This document shows positions 45,365-57,406 of a stretch of 64,000 nucleotides of DNA, in pieces (the first letter of the stretch is position 1; the number at the start of each line of letters is the position of its first letter). This DNA comes from Anastatus disparis (taxonomy: Eukaryota; Arthropoda; Insecta; Hymenoptera; Eupelmidae), in the NCBI GenBank assembly GCA_017163975.1, contig JAFFSR010000362.1:2795001-2859000 (forward strand), read 5' to 3'. The translations under genes were made by a program, and so were the position numbers. The notes beneath the pieces are model-generated. The model did no database searches. It was not told the origin of the DNA and saw only the letters and a program-made list of their open reading frames with translations.

Positions 45365-46660
45365 TTATTCACCTGTAAATAGGTCATCAAGTATTTGTAC
45401 ATCTTCGATGTTGTCTACATCTATAACTTTGTCTTTGAAATGAATTGCTTCATCTCCACTTTCTTGGACTTCATACTCTTCATTCTCCCTCCCAATTTCA
45501 GATAGTGTATGCATAATTTTTTGATGATTCATTGTCTCCGATTGAGATTGTTGTATGAAGTCGTCCAGTGAGACCAGTCTTGCTTCGTATTGATGTTCTT
45601 CGCAGTCTTCTGTTGAGTTGTGGTTGTTTCTTATAACTTCTAATGTAATTAGCCAATTTGGTCTTATGTATTTTTCAATTATATATTTTGTTCCAGTTTG
45701 TTTGTCAAAAATTTCTAAAACTTCATCATCTAAATAGATTCTTAATCCAACGTCTACAAATTTTCTTAAAGAGATTTGATTTTGTGAGATATTTGAAGCT
45801 GCTTGGACATTTGTGAGTTTGATTACATCTGAATTATTTACATTTAGAGCAAGCAGTAGATCCCCTTTACCATCTATAATGATATTTGCTGACTTGTTTT
45901 TATTGGCACTTCTTATTACTTTGTTTGAACACATCTTAAAATTGGTTGAAATCAGTCCCTTTTGAACTATGTGTTCAGTTGCTCCAGAGTCTGCCAGTAA
46001 ATTGATTTCATATTTATTGGTACTACTTGATTGACTATTACCTGCGATGTATGCTTTTGCTGTCTTTTTCTGATTCTTTCTCTCATGTGCGTTTGTCCCT
46101 TGTGACTTTCTAAATACTCTGGTTTTTGCTTTGGTAACGTTTCCAGAGTTACTTCTATGATTTTCTTTATTTTTCTTGTATGTATTTCTCCGCTCATTGT
46201 TTTTGTATGAATTTGTATTGTTTTTGTGTACATACTTATCTCCAGATCCTTTTGGACGTCCTCCTGACGTTCCACTTCCTGCCTGAAAGCAGTTATTTCC
46301 CTTGTGGCCTGTTATTTTTTTACAGTTATAACAGTACCACAAGTGGTATGCTGCCAGAGGGCAGGCCGCTTGTGGGTGTCCCTCCTTGCTACATCTAAAG
46401 CAACGTCCGTATTGCAGCTTGGAGTGGGCTAGGTTGGCAGCTCCCTCTGCCTTCTTTTCTGATTTTTTTTCTGCCCCAAGCTGCAATAAAAAGGTTTTTA
46501 AATCTTCTAAACTCATTTCATCTTTGCGTGTTTGCTTTCTAATCAAGGCGGTTGCTCTGAAGTTCAGGAAAACTCCCAGAAGCCGCATGATAGAAGGCTG
46601 ACCTCTTCTCATCTGAAGACAACATCTCGGCTGAATTATTACTCTCGTATTCCCTGACAA
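45365..46660 (-). pseudogene. Copia gag C terminus, zinc knuckles and protease
   Basis: The frame holds CFRCSKEGHPQAAC and CYNCKKITGHKGNNC (two zinc knuckles), a Lys/Asn-rich linker, then LLADSGATEHIV, the aspartic protease active site (DSG), and a GAG-pre-integrase-like C-terminal part. It ends at 45,365. Intact length here is 431 codons, the longest piece of this element. The gag N-terminal part lies beyond the foldback insertion at 46,844-47,316. Confidence 0.88.
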
Positions 46661-46843
46661 TCAAATCAAATTCATCAATGAATTCATTGATGCAATCATT
46701 TGGTTTTAATGTTAATTTATATAGCTTGGCTCTAACAGAAGTTGTTGTTACATTATTTTCAATTCTCTTACTTTCTTCGATAGTATTTATAATCGTTATG
46801 GGATCTGTTGAATTTAAAACTTTTTTATCATAATGTTCGTCAA

Positions 46844-47316
46844 ACCAGAAGAGTGTCTGAGTTGCGGATCACAGATCTTGATGAAACTTTGGGATAAGTA
46901 TTTAGGTACCAAAATATGAGTCAAGCCACAGCGGTACGGTCTAACACTTCGAAAAACTGAAGTTATGGACGATTATAGTCTTATTTTCAGAAAAATATGA
47001 AAAAAGAACTTTAAGCAAGCATAACTTTAGTTCTAATTATTATTTCTTTATTCGGAAACTAGCAAATCAAAGCTTGCTTTCTCTGCTTTCATTTTAGGTA
47101 TTGTGGATTCATTAAAGACATTTCTAGAATTATTCACACTTCAATTAGGAGTTCTTTTTTCATATTTTTCCGAAAATAAGACTATAATCGTCCATAACTT
47201 TAGTTTTTCGAAGCATTAGACCGTACCACTGTGGCTTTACTCATATTTTGGTACCTCAATACTTATCCCGAAGTTTCATCAAGATCTGTGACCCACAACT
47301 CAGATACTCTCCTGGT
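46844..47316. mobile_element. foldback inserted in Copia gag, ACCAG(A/G)AGAGT(A/G)TCTGAG ends
   Basis: Arms of about 155 bp are roughly 92 percent complementary. Shared words include TCACAGATCTTGATGAAACT, GGTACCAAAATATGAGT and TATGGACGATTATAGTCTTA. It splits gag between the RDIIINHL and DEHYDKK segments. Its terminus (AGGAGAGTA...TCAC-GAT...AAACTT-G-GATAA) is related to the centre of the large palindrome at 52.9-53.5 kb. Confidence 0.85.
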
Positions 47317-47913
47317 AAGTGATTGATTATAATATCTCTAACCAAGCCTTTTCTACGATTTACTTCTTCTGAGTTACCATTACTACTAATTTCATTTTGG
47401 TTGTCTAATACATCTAATGAATTTAAAGACCTCAATTTCGATTGTAAATGATCCAGCCAAAGGTGTATGCCTGTTTTCTGAGTGAGTTTATAATCTCTTT
47501 GAATGTTTAATTTTTGGTTGTTATTTGTTACTTCTAATGATTTACTAATGTGTTTAAAAATTTCATTTATGTTGACTAATATTTCTGATTGTGTGTTACT
47601 TGTATTAGTATTAGTGCTACTTCTAAGAGGTGTTGATGTGCCCCAGTTACCATAACCTATGTTGTTAAGTGTGTTAATTTCAGTATTTGGAAACGTTACT
47701 TCTGCACATATATTTTTCTCTCTCTCTAGGTCAAGGAGATTTTGGGTGGCTTTCAGGAGCGTGTCTGCGACTTCTTTCATTTGCGCATTTCGCGCCTTCC
47801 TTTCCCTCATCATGTTGGCCGTTATTTCCTCTAGCTGTCTCAGTCCGTCTAAGAGGTCCCTTCTTATCCTCTCCGAACGTGGAACTAGGACGAAGGGTGG
47901 GGTGTAGCTGTAG
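47317..47913 (-). pseudogene. Copia gag N-terminal part
   Basis: The open frame from about 47,913 leads into MMRERKARNAQMKEVADTLL, then IHLWLDHLQSKLRSLNSL, typical of a helical gag segment. A separate short frame beginning MSSEKSFEKSHPDKNPDEQG at about 48,073 may be the original start, now out of frame. The gag is interrupted at 47,316 by the foldback. Confidence 0.7.
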
Positions 47914-48480
47914 TTTTACTTGGTTTCACAACGTCTATAAATGTTACTAACGTGGATCCACTATCTAACTTCTATATATTCAATTGCTCAATTAGATATA
48001 GAAGACAAAAATTACCTTGTTCATCAGGGTTTTTATCAGGATGAGATTTCTCAAAGGATTTTTCCGAGCTCATCTTAGCTACACCTCTGAAAGAGGTTGT
48101 TCAAAGCACAAGTTCTGTGCAATAGAACAATAACAAAAATAAATTTAGATGATCACTTTCACGTATCAAACACCTTGTACGCCCAGACTCTCACATAAGT
48201 ATAATGAACGCGATCACACTGTTTTTGCGAGAGAGGTGATTACGCGCGGTACGCAGCATCCTCTAGCGTATCAACGATTAAAAAATACTAAATTTGGTTA
48301 TTTCCTTTTTTAAATAAGCGATTTATTTCATTTGTTTTACTTTCTTACTAAGTAATCGTTTAACCAATTTGTCATATCTAGTAGAAAAATAACAATACTC
48401 TTTATTTATTGAGGGAGAGGAGCTAAGAAAACAATCTAAGCGTGGATTAATTATTGCTCTATACGTCGGTACATATACTG
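47914..48480. other. 5' flank of the decayed Copia; LTR not found
   Basis: I find no sequence matching the 3' LTR start (TGTTGAGACAAAGC), so the 5' LTR is lost, truncated or beyond recognition. Otherwise AT-rich sequence with no gene. Confidence 0.5.
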
Positions 48481-48815
48481 TTGCGTTAATATACATTCAA
48501 TTAGGTTCAGTATAATTCTGTGAAATTTATATAAATATTCTGCAAAAATTATGCATACATCTACTGCAGAAATCGAGGAAAACCATGTAGATATTCACTC
48601 TAATGTCTGCAGAAGATATGCAGAGCATTAAGATAAATTCATGCGGAAATTCTGCACAGATGATGCATGCTGTTTGCAGTAATTATACAAAATTTCTACA
48701 AATTTCCTGTAAAACTAAAAAATTTGCAGAATTTAAACATAAGCTCTGCAGAAACTCTGCAGGGAAATCTGTAGAAATTCTGCAGTTATTATGCAGGTTA
48801 TTTTCGTAAAGAATT
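48480..48815. repeat. CTGCAGAATTTC-type repeat, inverted relative to 22.47-22.75 kb
   Basis: Complemented, it reads TACGAAAATAACCTGCATAA, then GCAGAATTTCTACAGATTT, then TCGATTTCTGCAGTAGATG, in the same order as copy A, and ends near ACCTAATTGAAT. The ORF at 48,603-48,809 is a by-product of the repeat. Confidence 0.8.
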
Positions 48816-48939
48816 CTATTGAAATGTTTTGGTTGAAATCGATTTCTTATTGGCTTGAAATTTTTAAATCTGGAAAATTTGATACTTTTTATCTATTCGC
48901 ATAAAATTTTTAGTACAATTTTAGATTTTTTGCCATCGC

Positions 48940-49060
48940 GATTTTTATTCCCGCCTCAACTGTGGACACTTTCTTAACTTGAAAAAGTTAAGAAAGTTAT
49001 TTCAGCCTGATTTTCGAGTTAACAAAGTGGCTATTTCTGTTGAGGTAGGAATAAAATTAA
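48940..49060. repeat. small inverted repeat with perfect 12-bp hairpin
   Basis: CTTTCTTAACTT-GAAA-AAGTTAAGAAAG forms a hairpin at 48,969-48,996. Outside it, ATTCCCGCCTCAAC (48,949) pairs imperfectly with GTTGAGGTAGGAAT (about 49,039). Confidence 0.7.
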
Positions 49061-49390
49061 TTATTTTTCTCAAATAAAAAAAAATTTTTTGGTTCACCTA
49101 CAAATTATAAATGTTATCCAAGAAAAATTTACTTTTTTTACCATAGATTTACCTTTCCAGACACTAGAATGATGATGTTAAAAAAAAAGTTCTGTCTGCC
49201 TGATATTCACACTCTTATTCCAAAAATCATAAATACATTTTTTGAAGTTGTTTGGAAATTGTTTTCGAAAAGAATACTTATAGTTCGATAGCTGAGTGCT
49301 AAAATCCTGCAACAATTTTACCTAAGCTGATATCATTTGTTGAGATGACCACGGCCTTATCTTGCTTGAAATTTCAAGAGAAGCAATATC

Positions 49391-49510
49391 TCTAGAATAA
49401 AGGAAACATCTCTTTTCTGTTAAAATAAAGGTATCATCTCGTTTTTGTTAGAATAAAGGTAACATCTCTTTTTTGTTAGAACAAAGGTAACATCTCGTTT
49501 TTGTTTGAAA
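49391..49510. repeat. 28-bp tandem repeat, about four units
   Basis: The unit AGAATAAAGGTAACATCTC-GTTTTTGTT has one to three changes per copy. Copies begin at about 49,391, 49,419, 49,449 and 49,477. Confidence 0.8.
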
Positions 49511-50894
49511 AAGGTGATGTGTTTAGATTAATAACCAATAATATACCTTTCTTTAGATAGAAAAATTGTTATGACCTTCCTCGAATTAAAAACGAGATAT
49601 GATCTTTTCTTCAGCCAAAAACAATATAGCGCCAATTCGTCTCAACAAACAATATTTTAATATATAGGCCAGGGCTTACGTGTTTTTTATTGAATGTAAA
49701 AACTAACATGCTGATTTTTGCTCTAAGCTCTTCAGAACAACTTGAATGACAATAATTTCAGTATGCGTAATCATAAAAAGTTGCGGAACATTGTTATTTT
49801 TTTTTTTTTTTAATTATCCACGGAGCAATCTCAATTTATTAGCTTTTGTACAAATTTTTAAAGTGGTATGGAGGGCCCGCTAAGCACACATTAATTTTTG
49901 ACATTTTTTTCTTTGGTGTTAGACCACATTTTTAATAAAAATGTGTATCATTGTTTAAACGAATAATTTTTTTTTTCTCTCTCTCTTTTCTAATCTTTTA
50001 TTAAAAAAAATATTAATATCAAACAATTTTAGTGATTGAAAATAGAAATATTTTTATTTTGTGTATTTAAATATTAAAATTACCATATATCTTCAACAAA
50101 AAATGCCATACAATTAGTTCAAGTATGCTATTAATATATTGAATGAATAAAGTAATTTGTTTATAACAAAACAATGTTTACTGGACTCTGATATTATGAT
50201 ACTTAAATTCCTGTATTCGCGGGATATCGATTTAATAAAAGAATGATCGAAATTGATCCATTAGAAGTTGAGAAAATTATATTTTTTCAGCACTTCACAG
50301 TAAAAATTAAATTTCAGAATCTTAGTAAAAATTAAGTTTTAAGGTTCTCACTAGTCACTTTTTTGTCATTTTTTACGCGCATTCTCAATTTTCTTTTTGA
50401 TTTTCGATAGTATTACTAACAATGTTAACAACTGAAAATATTTATCTTCAAAGAACTCCACACCTGTTAAATGGTTTGCTGTGAACGCTTGTCAACTTTA
50501 ACAGCAAGTATCTTGGGAACCAATTGACATAATTAACTTTTTTTATTAAAGAAGTGTCTTTGAAAATACTTTCGAACCATATGAAGAAAAAAAATTTGAA
50601 ACCAAACTTGACAGAGATATTACATTTGTTTACTAGCAAAACAATTAATAATAATTTCAAAAAATTTTTGAAATTGTTCAAATCATCCGATTTCAATTTT
50701 ACAAATATCATTTAAAAGCTTGAGGTCTCTAGTACACGTAAACAAATTTTCAAGTGTCTAGATGCCATATTCTAGAAGACGCCAAATTTCAGAATTTTTT
50801 TTTTTTTTTTTAATAATTAGATTGCAAAATTATTATGCAAACAATATCAGATCGATTATAATGAAGTTTCGCACATTGTTTTATTATATAAGCT
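49511..50894. other. AT-rich sequence, no gene
   Basis: No supported feature. The ORF at 50,448-50,711 is Leu/Lys/Phe-rich without recognisable domains and is probably chance. Confidence 0.5.
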
Positions 50895-52861
50895 TGTATT
50901 TGTATATTTTCTTCAAAATTAAGGAGAGAAAAAAGATCTTATAATCAATTATAAAATGAATATTTATCTGACTCTTTTGCAAATTAAGAAGTTTTCAGTT
51001 ATTTCCCCGTTGAAAATGAGAAAATTAATCAGGCAAGTTTCCTACTAAGTTTTTTTGTATATTGAATAGTAACCTTTCACCAATCAGATAAGCAAAAAGA
51101 TTTACATATTGTAATTTTCACAAATTCAATTACATTCTATATTTTATTTATAAGAAAAATGATTCTATTAAATTTTTACTTTGGTTCGATAATTTAGAAT
51201 CAAAAATTCATTAAAACATTAATTAAAAAAAAGATTTAGAGCTCTAAAATTTATTTTTTCTATTTTGGCATCCAATTGGAACTTATTCCCTCAATTTTAT
51301 CAATTTTTATTCTTTAGCTGTGTCAGTGAACATAAAATATCTCATATACATATATACAAGTGTATTATTTTATTAAAAATTCATTAAATATAATAAAAGA
51401 ATATTTAAATAAAATTTATTTCAAATAGAATTCAAAGATTTAAAGATAAATTTTTAAACGTTCTAACTTCGTATGTAACTTTTTTGAAACAATTTCCAAA
51501 TAGTTACCATTCTCTCACATTAAAAAATACATAACTGTGTTTGCGAATAAATTGTCCGTATCGAAAATAATAAACAAAATTCATATATCGGGTTTATATG
51601 GAAACATTTTGTAATTATGACAGCTTTCAAATCAATAACATCAAATGATTTTTCATTCCATAAATATGCTAATGGATAACAAATTTATGAATTTTTATTT
51701 TTGTTTAGAATTATACTTTATAAAATTATGTAAGAATTCTTTTCTAATTTCAAACAAATATTTTATTAAAACTTTATTTCATGAATGCAATTATAAATTA
51801 ATATTTTTAAATTTAAGGTATCAATGATTTCAAATTTAAACTTATGTCTCTAAATTATTGATATTGTATTAAAATTATAAATAAATAATATTTTTTCAAA
51901 TGAAATAAATATTTAGCACTGTATAATAACCTATATTTTTAATAGAATGTTTAATGTCATTCATTTAATTAAACAGTAATTTATACGTCTCTTTAAGTTA
52001 ATTACATGACAATATTGTTAAGTCCTGGCTTGCACCAGGACTAAATAAAAGTGAATAAGATATTTAATTATATTGTATAGATTTTTATATAAATTATGTT
52101 CTTTGGAAATATTTGACTTATTTATAAAAATATAGTCATAAAGATAAGGATTTATAAATCTAGTGGTGGAAAAGCTCCACCAATATTTAATTGAACAAAA
52201 TCGCTCTCACAATTGAATATTATTAAAGGATAAATTCAATACTTTGAAATAAAGAATTTATTAAATAATTATATATTCTTACCTTGTAGTACTTCTTAAG
52301 TAGATTGGTGCTGGATATGGGCAGACAAATGAATAGACACGATATGTAAATAGATCCTCGAGGTTTATTAATATCTTTTAACAATTTTAATACAATAGAT
52401 TTTTATACGCGTATATAATTTAATAATCGATATAAGTATATTTAGTATTAGCAATTGCTTTTAAAATATAGAACTTGACGGGCAGTGTAAACTTGTTAAC
52501 AATGAGAAACCTGGGGTAATGTCCCGCATGTCATTTGTTTCATTTGGCTTTTATACTCATATTTGTTTATAAGATTTATTATCTTTCACATCAATTTTTA
52601 TTTATGAATTTTCTTAAAGTTGGATAATATATTTCGTAATGGTTTTAGTATTCGTTTGGTAATTTCAAAATATATATTTTGATTCTTTTCTTATGATCTA
52701 CTTAATTTCGCTTAATAATGAAATAATGCGACTGTTCAATAGCTGAGGAATTTATAATACGTATTATGACGTAACAATAGAATCCTTTTTCTTAATACTT
52801 GTATAGGATTATTCGATGAAAGTAATATCTCATATACTTGTGCATAGATTTAATTTTCAAA

Positions 52862-53517
52862 TAAACTTACTAGGAGAGTATCATATCTTTAGATCACGGA
52901 TTTTGCTTAAACTTTGTGATAAATTTTCAAAGAACAAAATATAGAAAAAGCTAAATTTATAGTCACAAACGCTAAATATTTTCCTAGTCCAGGCAATTAA
53001 AGAATATCAATAAAAAAATAATTAGATTTTCAAACATTTATAGTTTTTCAGAATTAATAGCTACAAGCTTAAAATTCTTTTTAAATAAAAGTTGAGCCCA
53101 AATCCTTTATAAATAGAATTTGCAGCATATAAAAATATTTTTCCCAAGTTATAGCGCCGTAAAGATTGGGTCTGAATTTTCTTTTCAAATCTTTAATTAA
53201 TAATAAAAGCTGAAATTTGGTCCAATCTTTATTACGCTGTGACTTTTGGAAAAAAAATTTTTTTTATATCGTAGGAGTGCTATTTTGAAAGGATTTAAGC
53301 ATCGTTTTTATTTTAGTTTTATTAATGCTCATAAACTATAAGTGTTTGAAAATCTAATTATTATTTTATTAATATTCTTTAATTGCCTGGACTAGGGAAA
53401 TATTTAGCGTTTGTGACTATAAATTTAGCTTTTTCTATATTTTGTTCTCTGAAAATTTATCACAAAGTTTGAGCGAAATCCGTGATCCAAAGATATGGTA
53501 CTCTCCTAGTAAGTTTA
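52862..53517. mobile_element. central foldback of the palindrome, related to the one in Copia gag
   Basis: TAAACTTACTAGGAGAGTA at the left is complemented by TACTCTCCTAGTAAGTTTA at the right. Inward the arms read GATCACGGATTT, AAACTTTGTGATAAATTTTC and ACAAAATATAG, the same order as the 46.84-47.32 kb element (GGTCACAGAT, AAACTTCGGGATAAGTATT, ACCAAAATATGAG). This points to a shared ancestor. Whether it seeded the larger palindrome is unknown. Confidence 0.65.
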
Positions 53518-53842
53518 TTTGAAAATTAAATCTATACACAAGTATATGAGATATTACTTTCATTGAATAATCCTATACAATTGTTAAGAAAAAGAATTCT
53601 ATTGTTACGTCATAAACGTATCTTTTTTATTAACATTGGTAAATCAAAATTCCTCAGCTATTTAACAGTCGCATTATTTCATTATTAAGCGAAATTAAGT
53701 AGATCATAAGAAAAGAATCAAAATATATATTTTGAAATTACCAAACGAATACTAAAACCATTACGAAATATATTATCAAACTTTAAGAAAATTCATAAAT
53801 AAAAATTGATGTAAAAGATAATAAATCTTATAAACAAATACG

Positions 53843-54265
53843 AGTATAAAAGCCAAATGAAACAAATGACATGCGGGACATTACAAATGTTAAAAGATAT
53901 TAATAAACCTCGAGGATCTATTTACATATCGTGTCTATTCATTTGTCTGCCCATATCCAGCACCAATCTACTTAAGAAGTACTACAAGGTTAGAATATAT
54001 AATTATTTAATAAACTCTTTATTTCAAAGTATTGAATTTATCCTTTAATAATATTCAATTGTGAGAGCGATATTGTTCAATTAAATATTGGTGGAGCTTT
54101 TCCACCACTAGATTTATAAATCCTTATCTTTATGACTATATTTTTATAAATAAGTCAAATATTTCCGAAGAACATAATTTATATAAAAATCTATACAATA
54201 TAATTAAATAACTTATTCACTTTTATTTAGTCCTGGTGCAAGCCAGGACTTAACAATATTGTCAT
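53843..54265 (+). other. candidate two-exon small secreted peptide gene (present in both arms)
   Basis: TATAAAAG is at 53,844. An ATG at 53,887 opens a frame with a signal-like core, SIYISCLFICLPISS. A possible 5' splice site, TACTACAAG|GTTAGA, lies at about 53,989. An acceptor, TTTTATTTAG|TCCTGG, at about 54,231 would add a short exon ending SWCKPGLNNIVM-stop. The same sequence occurs in the left arm on the minus strand, except that 125 bp sit between TATA and the signal. It is a weak prediction: splice sites are short, no homologue is recognised, and chance is quite possible. Confidence 0.2.
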
Positions 54266-55410
54266 GTAATTAACTTAAAGAGAAGTATAAATTACTGTTT
54301 AATTAAATGAATGACATTAAACATTCTATTAAAAATATAGGTTATTATACAGTGCTAAATATTTATTTCATTTGAAAAAATATTATTTATTTATAATTTT
54401 AATACAATATCAATAATTTAGAGACATAAGTTTAAATTTAAAATCATTGATACCTTAAATTTAAAAATATTAATTTATAATTGCATTCATGAAATAAAGT
54501 TTTAATAAAATATTTGTTTGAAATTAGAAAAGAATTCTTACATAATGTTATAAAGTATAATTCTAAACAAAAATAACAATTCATAAATTTGTTATCCATT
54601 AGCATATTTATGGAATGAAAAATCATTTGATGTTATTGATTTGAAAGCTGTCATAATTACAAAATGTTTCCATATAAACCCGATATATGAATTTTGTTTA
54701 TCATTTTCGATACGGACAATTTATTCGCAAACACAGTTATGTATTTTTTAATGTGAGAGAATGGTAACTATTTGGAAATTGTTTCAAAAAAGTTACATAC
54801 GAAGTTAGAACGTTTAAAAATTTATCTTTAAATCTTTGAATTCTATTTGAAATAAATTTTATTCAAATATTCTTTTATTATATTTAATGAATTTTTAATA
54901 AAATAATACACTTGTATATATGTATATGAGATATTTTATGTTCACTGACACAGCTAAAGAATAAAAATTGATAAAATTGAGGGAATAAGTTCCAATTGGA
55001 TGCCAAAATAGAAAAAATAAATTTTAGAGCTCTAAATCTTTTTTTTAATTAATGTTTTAATGAATTTTTGATTCTAAATTATCGAACCAAAGTAAAAATT
55101 TAATAGAATCATTTTTCTATGCAAATCTTTATATGTAAATCTTTTTGCTTATCTGATTGGTGAAAGGTTACTATTCAATATACAAAAAAACTTAGTAGGA
55201 AACTTGCCTGATTAATTTTCTCATTTTCAACGGGGAAATAACTGAAAACTTCTTAATTTGCAAAAGAGTCAGATAAATATTCATTTTATAATTGATTATA
55301 AGATCTTTTTTCTCTCCTTAATTTTGAAGAAAAAATACAAATACATTTTTTATCAAATATTATTTAGATAGATAGATAGATATTCATTAGATTATATTAA
55401 CTGATTTAGT

Positions 55411-55669
55411 TGTTGATACTTAATTCTCAATGCACGATTTTAAATATACCACGCAAATAAAATATTATTTGTACAAACTATACATAAGTTTATTTTACTA
55501 CATTCTTCCAATATACGGTTCAGTCGTTGTATTGTGTATACTGGCCATGCCTCGTGTTTAACATAAATTGACACAAATAAGTCAAATGCATCTATAAGGT
55601 AAATGTGTAATCATTTATTTATATTAATGCAAAAGTATCATTTGATGCACTCTGCATATATATTTAATA
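55411..55669 (+). repeat. 5' LTR of Copia element 1
   Basis: It starts TGTTGATACTTAATTCTC and ends TATATATTTAATA. About seven substitutions and a 4-bp indel separate it from the 3' LTR at 60,081-60,335 (roughly 97 percent identity), so the insertion is fairly young. AATAAA occurs at about 55,457. Confidence 0.93.
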
Positions 55670-55683
55670 GGTTATGAGCCCAG
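55670..55683 (+). promoter_or_regulatory. primer-binding site (half initiator-Met tRNA)
   Basis: GGTTATGAGCCCAG directly follows the 5' LTR. Drosophila copia uses a cut initiator tRNA-Met that pairs with nearly the same sequence, so this fixes the family and strand. Confidence 0.85.
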
Positions 55684-55776
55684 AGATTCAAGAGTTATTA
55701 AAATAGAAAGTGATTAGTTCGCTGGACATTTTGTACAGGTTAGGTTATGACGAGGCGCTAAGATTTTTCGAGAACA

Positions 55777-56545
55777 ATGAATAGCATAACTAGAATTCAA
55801 CTGTTAGAAAAGGACAATTATGAAACGTGGCGTATGCAAGTTGAAGCAATACTTGTTAAAAATGATTATGAAATTTTGGCAGTATATTAATGGCACATTC
55901 GTAAAGCCTGAAAACACCACGCAAAATCCTAATGCTGAAGCAGAATGGATGAAAAATGATTCTAAGGCAAAGGCAGATATCATTTTATGTGTAAGTCCTA
56001 GTCAGCTATCTCAAATAAAAACATGTAATACTTCAAGAGAAGTATGGTTAAAATTGGAAAGTGCTTTTGATTCTAAAGGTCCGGCAAGAAAAGCCACTTT
56101 ATTAAAGCAGTTAACATTAAAGAAAATGAATGAAGGTGATAACGTCACAATCCATCTCAGTAAATTTTCTGAAATAAGAGATAAGCTTGCTGATATGAAT
56201 ATTGAAATCAATGAAAATTTGTTCTCAATTATAATGTTATATAGTTTGCCAACTTTGTTTGAAAATTTTCGTTGTGCCATAGAAACAAGGGATGAGTTAC
56301 CCAATGCTGAGGCACTTAAAGTAAAAATTTTAGAAGAGTTTCATGCAAGAAAGTCAAATTCTGAATCTTCTAATGCAATGATGACAATAACGTCTAACAA
56401 AAATTTTCAAAGAAATAAAAGTGAAAGTCTTAGTGACAATCTAAAATTTATAAATGATAATAAAGCAAAAAGCTATAATAAATTTTTAAACGTGACTTGT
56501 TACAAGTGCAGAAAAAGAGGACATATAGCAACTAACTGTAAATAA
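55777..56545 (+). pseudogene. Copia 1 gag with one frameshift and a terminal stop
   Basis: The best start is ATG at 55,777 (MNSITRIQLLEKDNYETW), 107 bp after the primer site. A frame change near 55,875-55,885 is needed to continue into INGTFVKPENTT. The ORF then covers the capsid region (SREVWLKLESAF, NLFSIIMLYSLP) and a CCHC knuckle, CYKCRKRGHIATNC. A TAA at 56,543 follows directly after the knuckle. In Copia, gag and pol are one reading frame, so this stop is probably a mutation. An open frame without it continues to about 56,616. Confidence 0.88.
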
Positions 56546-56573
56546 AAAAAATCAGTGAATAATAATAATCAAA

Positions 56574-57405
56574 ATGCAAATATTGCAGAAGATGATGCTT
56601 ATTTTGTTTTTTTTTGATGATGCAAATATTACAGAAAATGATAGTTATTATGCTTTTGTCAGTAATTCAAATAATAATTGTAATGATGTTTACAATGATA
56701 AAAGTAGATGGGTTCTTGATAGTGGATGCACTGCACATCTATGTGAAGCTAGTGAAAGCTTTGAATACTTAATAGATACTAATGAAAATTTAAATTTAAC
56801 AAACAATAAATGTACTTGTATAAAAGGAAAAGGTGTTATAAAATTGAAAATTAATGCAAATAATGAGAACAGAAACATAAAATTGGAGAATGCCTTCTAT
56901 GTACCACACTTAAAGTCAAATCTTTTATCAGTTTCTAAAATAGTAGATAGAAATAATGCAGTAACTTTTGATAAAGATATTGCTATTGTGAGAAATAAAG
57001 AAACTAAAAAAGTGAAAATGATTGCTGACAGAATTAGCAATTTGTATTTTTTGAGAAATACTGAAAATCAAATTGCTCAGCATGTGAATGAAGAGAAAGA
57101 GAATTCTTTTTTAAGATTATGGCATAGAAGAATGGCTCACTTAAATGAAAAAAGTCTCAGAAAGATTATGTTTGAAACTAGTAATATAAAATTTAGTAAT
57201 AACGAATGTATTCAAAAGTGTGATATATGTACTATAGGTAAGCAAACAAAAAATCCTTTTAATCACTCTAGTGAAAGATGTAAAAAACCTTTAGAAATCA
57301 TACACTCAGATGTATGTGGCCCATCCAATGTACCAACTATTGGAGGCGGAAGATACTTTGTCACATTCATTGATAACTATACTATCGTTATTGTACAATA
57401 TACTT
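56574..57405 (+). pseudogene. Copia 1 protease and integrase N-terminal part
   Basis: The first 20 codons include a tandem duplication (ANIAEDDAY versus ANITENDSYY) that shifts frame. WVLDSGCTAHLC is the protease active site. LWHRRMAHLN and CDICTIGKQ supply the integrase HHCC zinc ligands. IIHSDVCGP holds the first catalytic Asp and FVTFIDNYT follows. The frame is lost at about 57,388, where two extra bases (AT) appear in TATACTATCGTTA, giving a stop at 57,405. Confidence 0.9.
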
Positions 57406-57406
57406 A

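Larger units (their letters stand above)
50895..55345. repeat. 4.45-kb near-perfect palindrome
   Basis: The sequence from TGTATTTGTA at 50,895 is matched by its complement ending at 55,345, and continues inward for about 2.1 kb per arm. Identity is very high. Examples are CCCGTTGAAAATGAG/CTCATTTTCAACGGG, GTCCTGGCTTGCACCAGGAC and its complement, and CCTCGAGGTTTATTAATATC and its complement. The loop is near 53,160-53,210. The left arm carries about 125 bp at 52,390-52,515 that is missing from the right arm. The two 60-codon ORFs at 51,645 and 54,444 are the same arm sequence. No transposase. Confidence 0.92.

Noticed and set aside
22470..48815. parasitoid-wasp viral segment or other integrated virus
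   Set aside because: No capsid, polymerase or segment-boundary motif recognised. All long ORFs are explained by transposons, retrotransposons or repeats.
51990..52175. hammerhead or other ribozyme in the palindrome (GTCCTGG...CCAGGAC and GGTGG...CCACC hairpins)
   Set aside because: The hairpins are real, but no CTGATGA/GAAA core or other catalytic signature is present.
51645..54626. two near-identical 60-codon ORFs (MIFHSINMLM...) suggesting a duplicated gene
   Set aside because: They are the same palindrome arm read twice. The composition is typical of AT-rich non-coding DNA.
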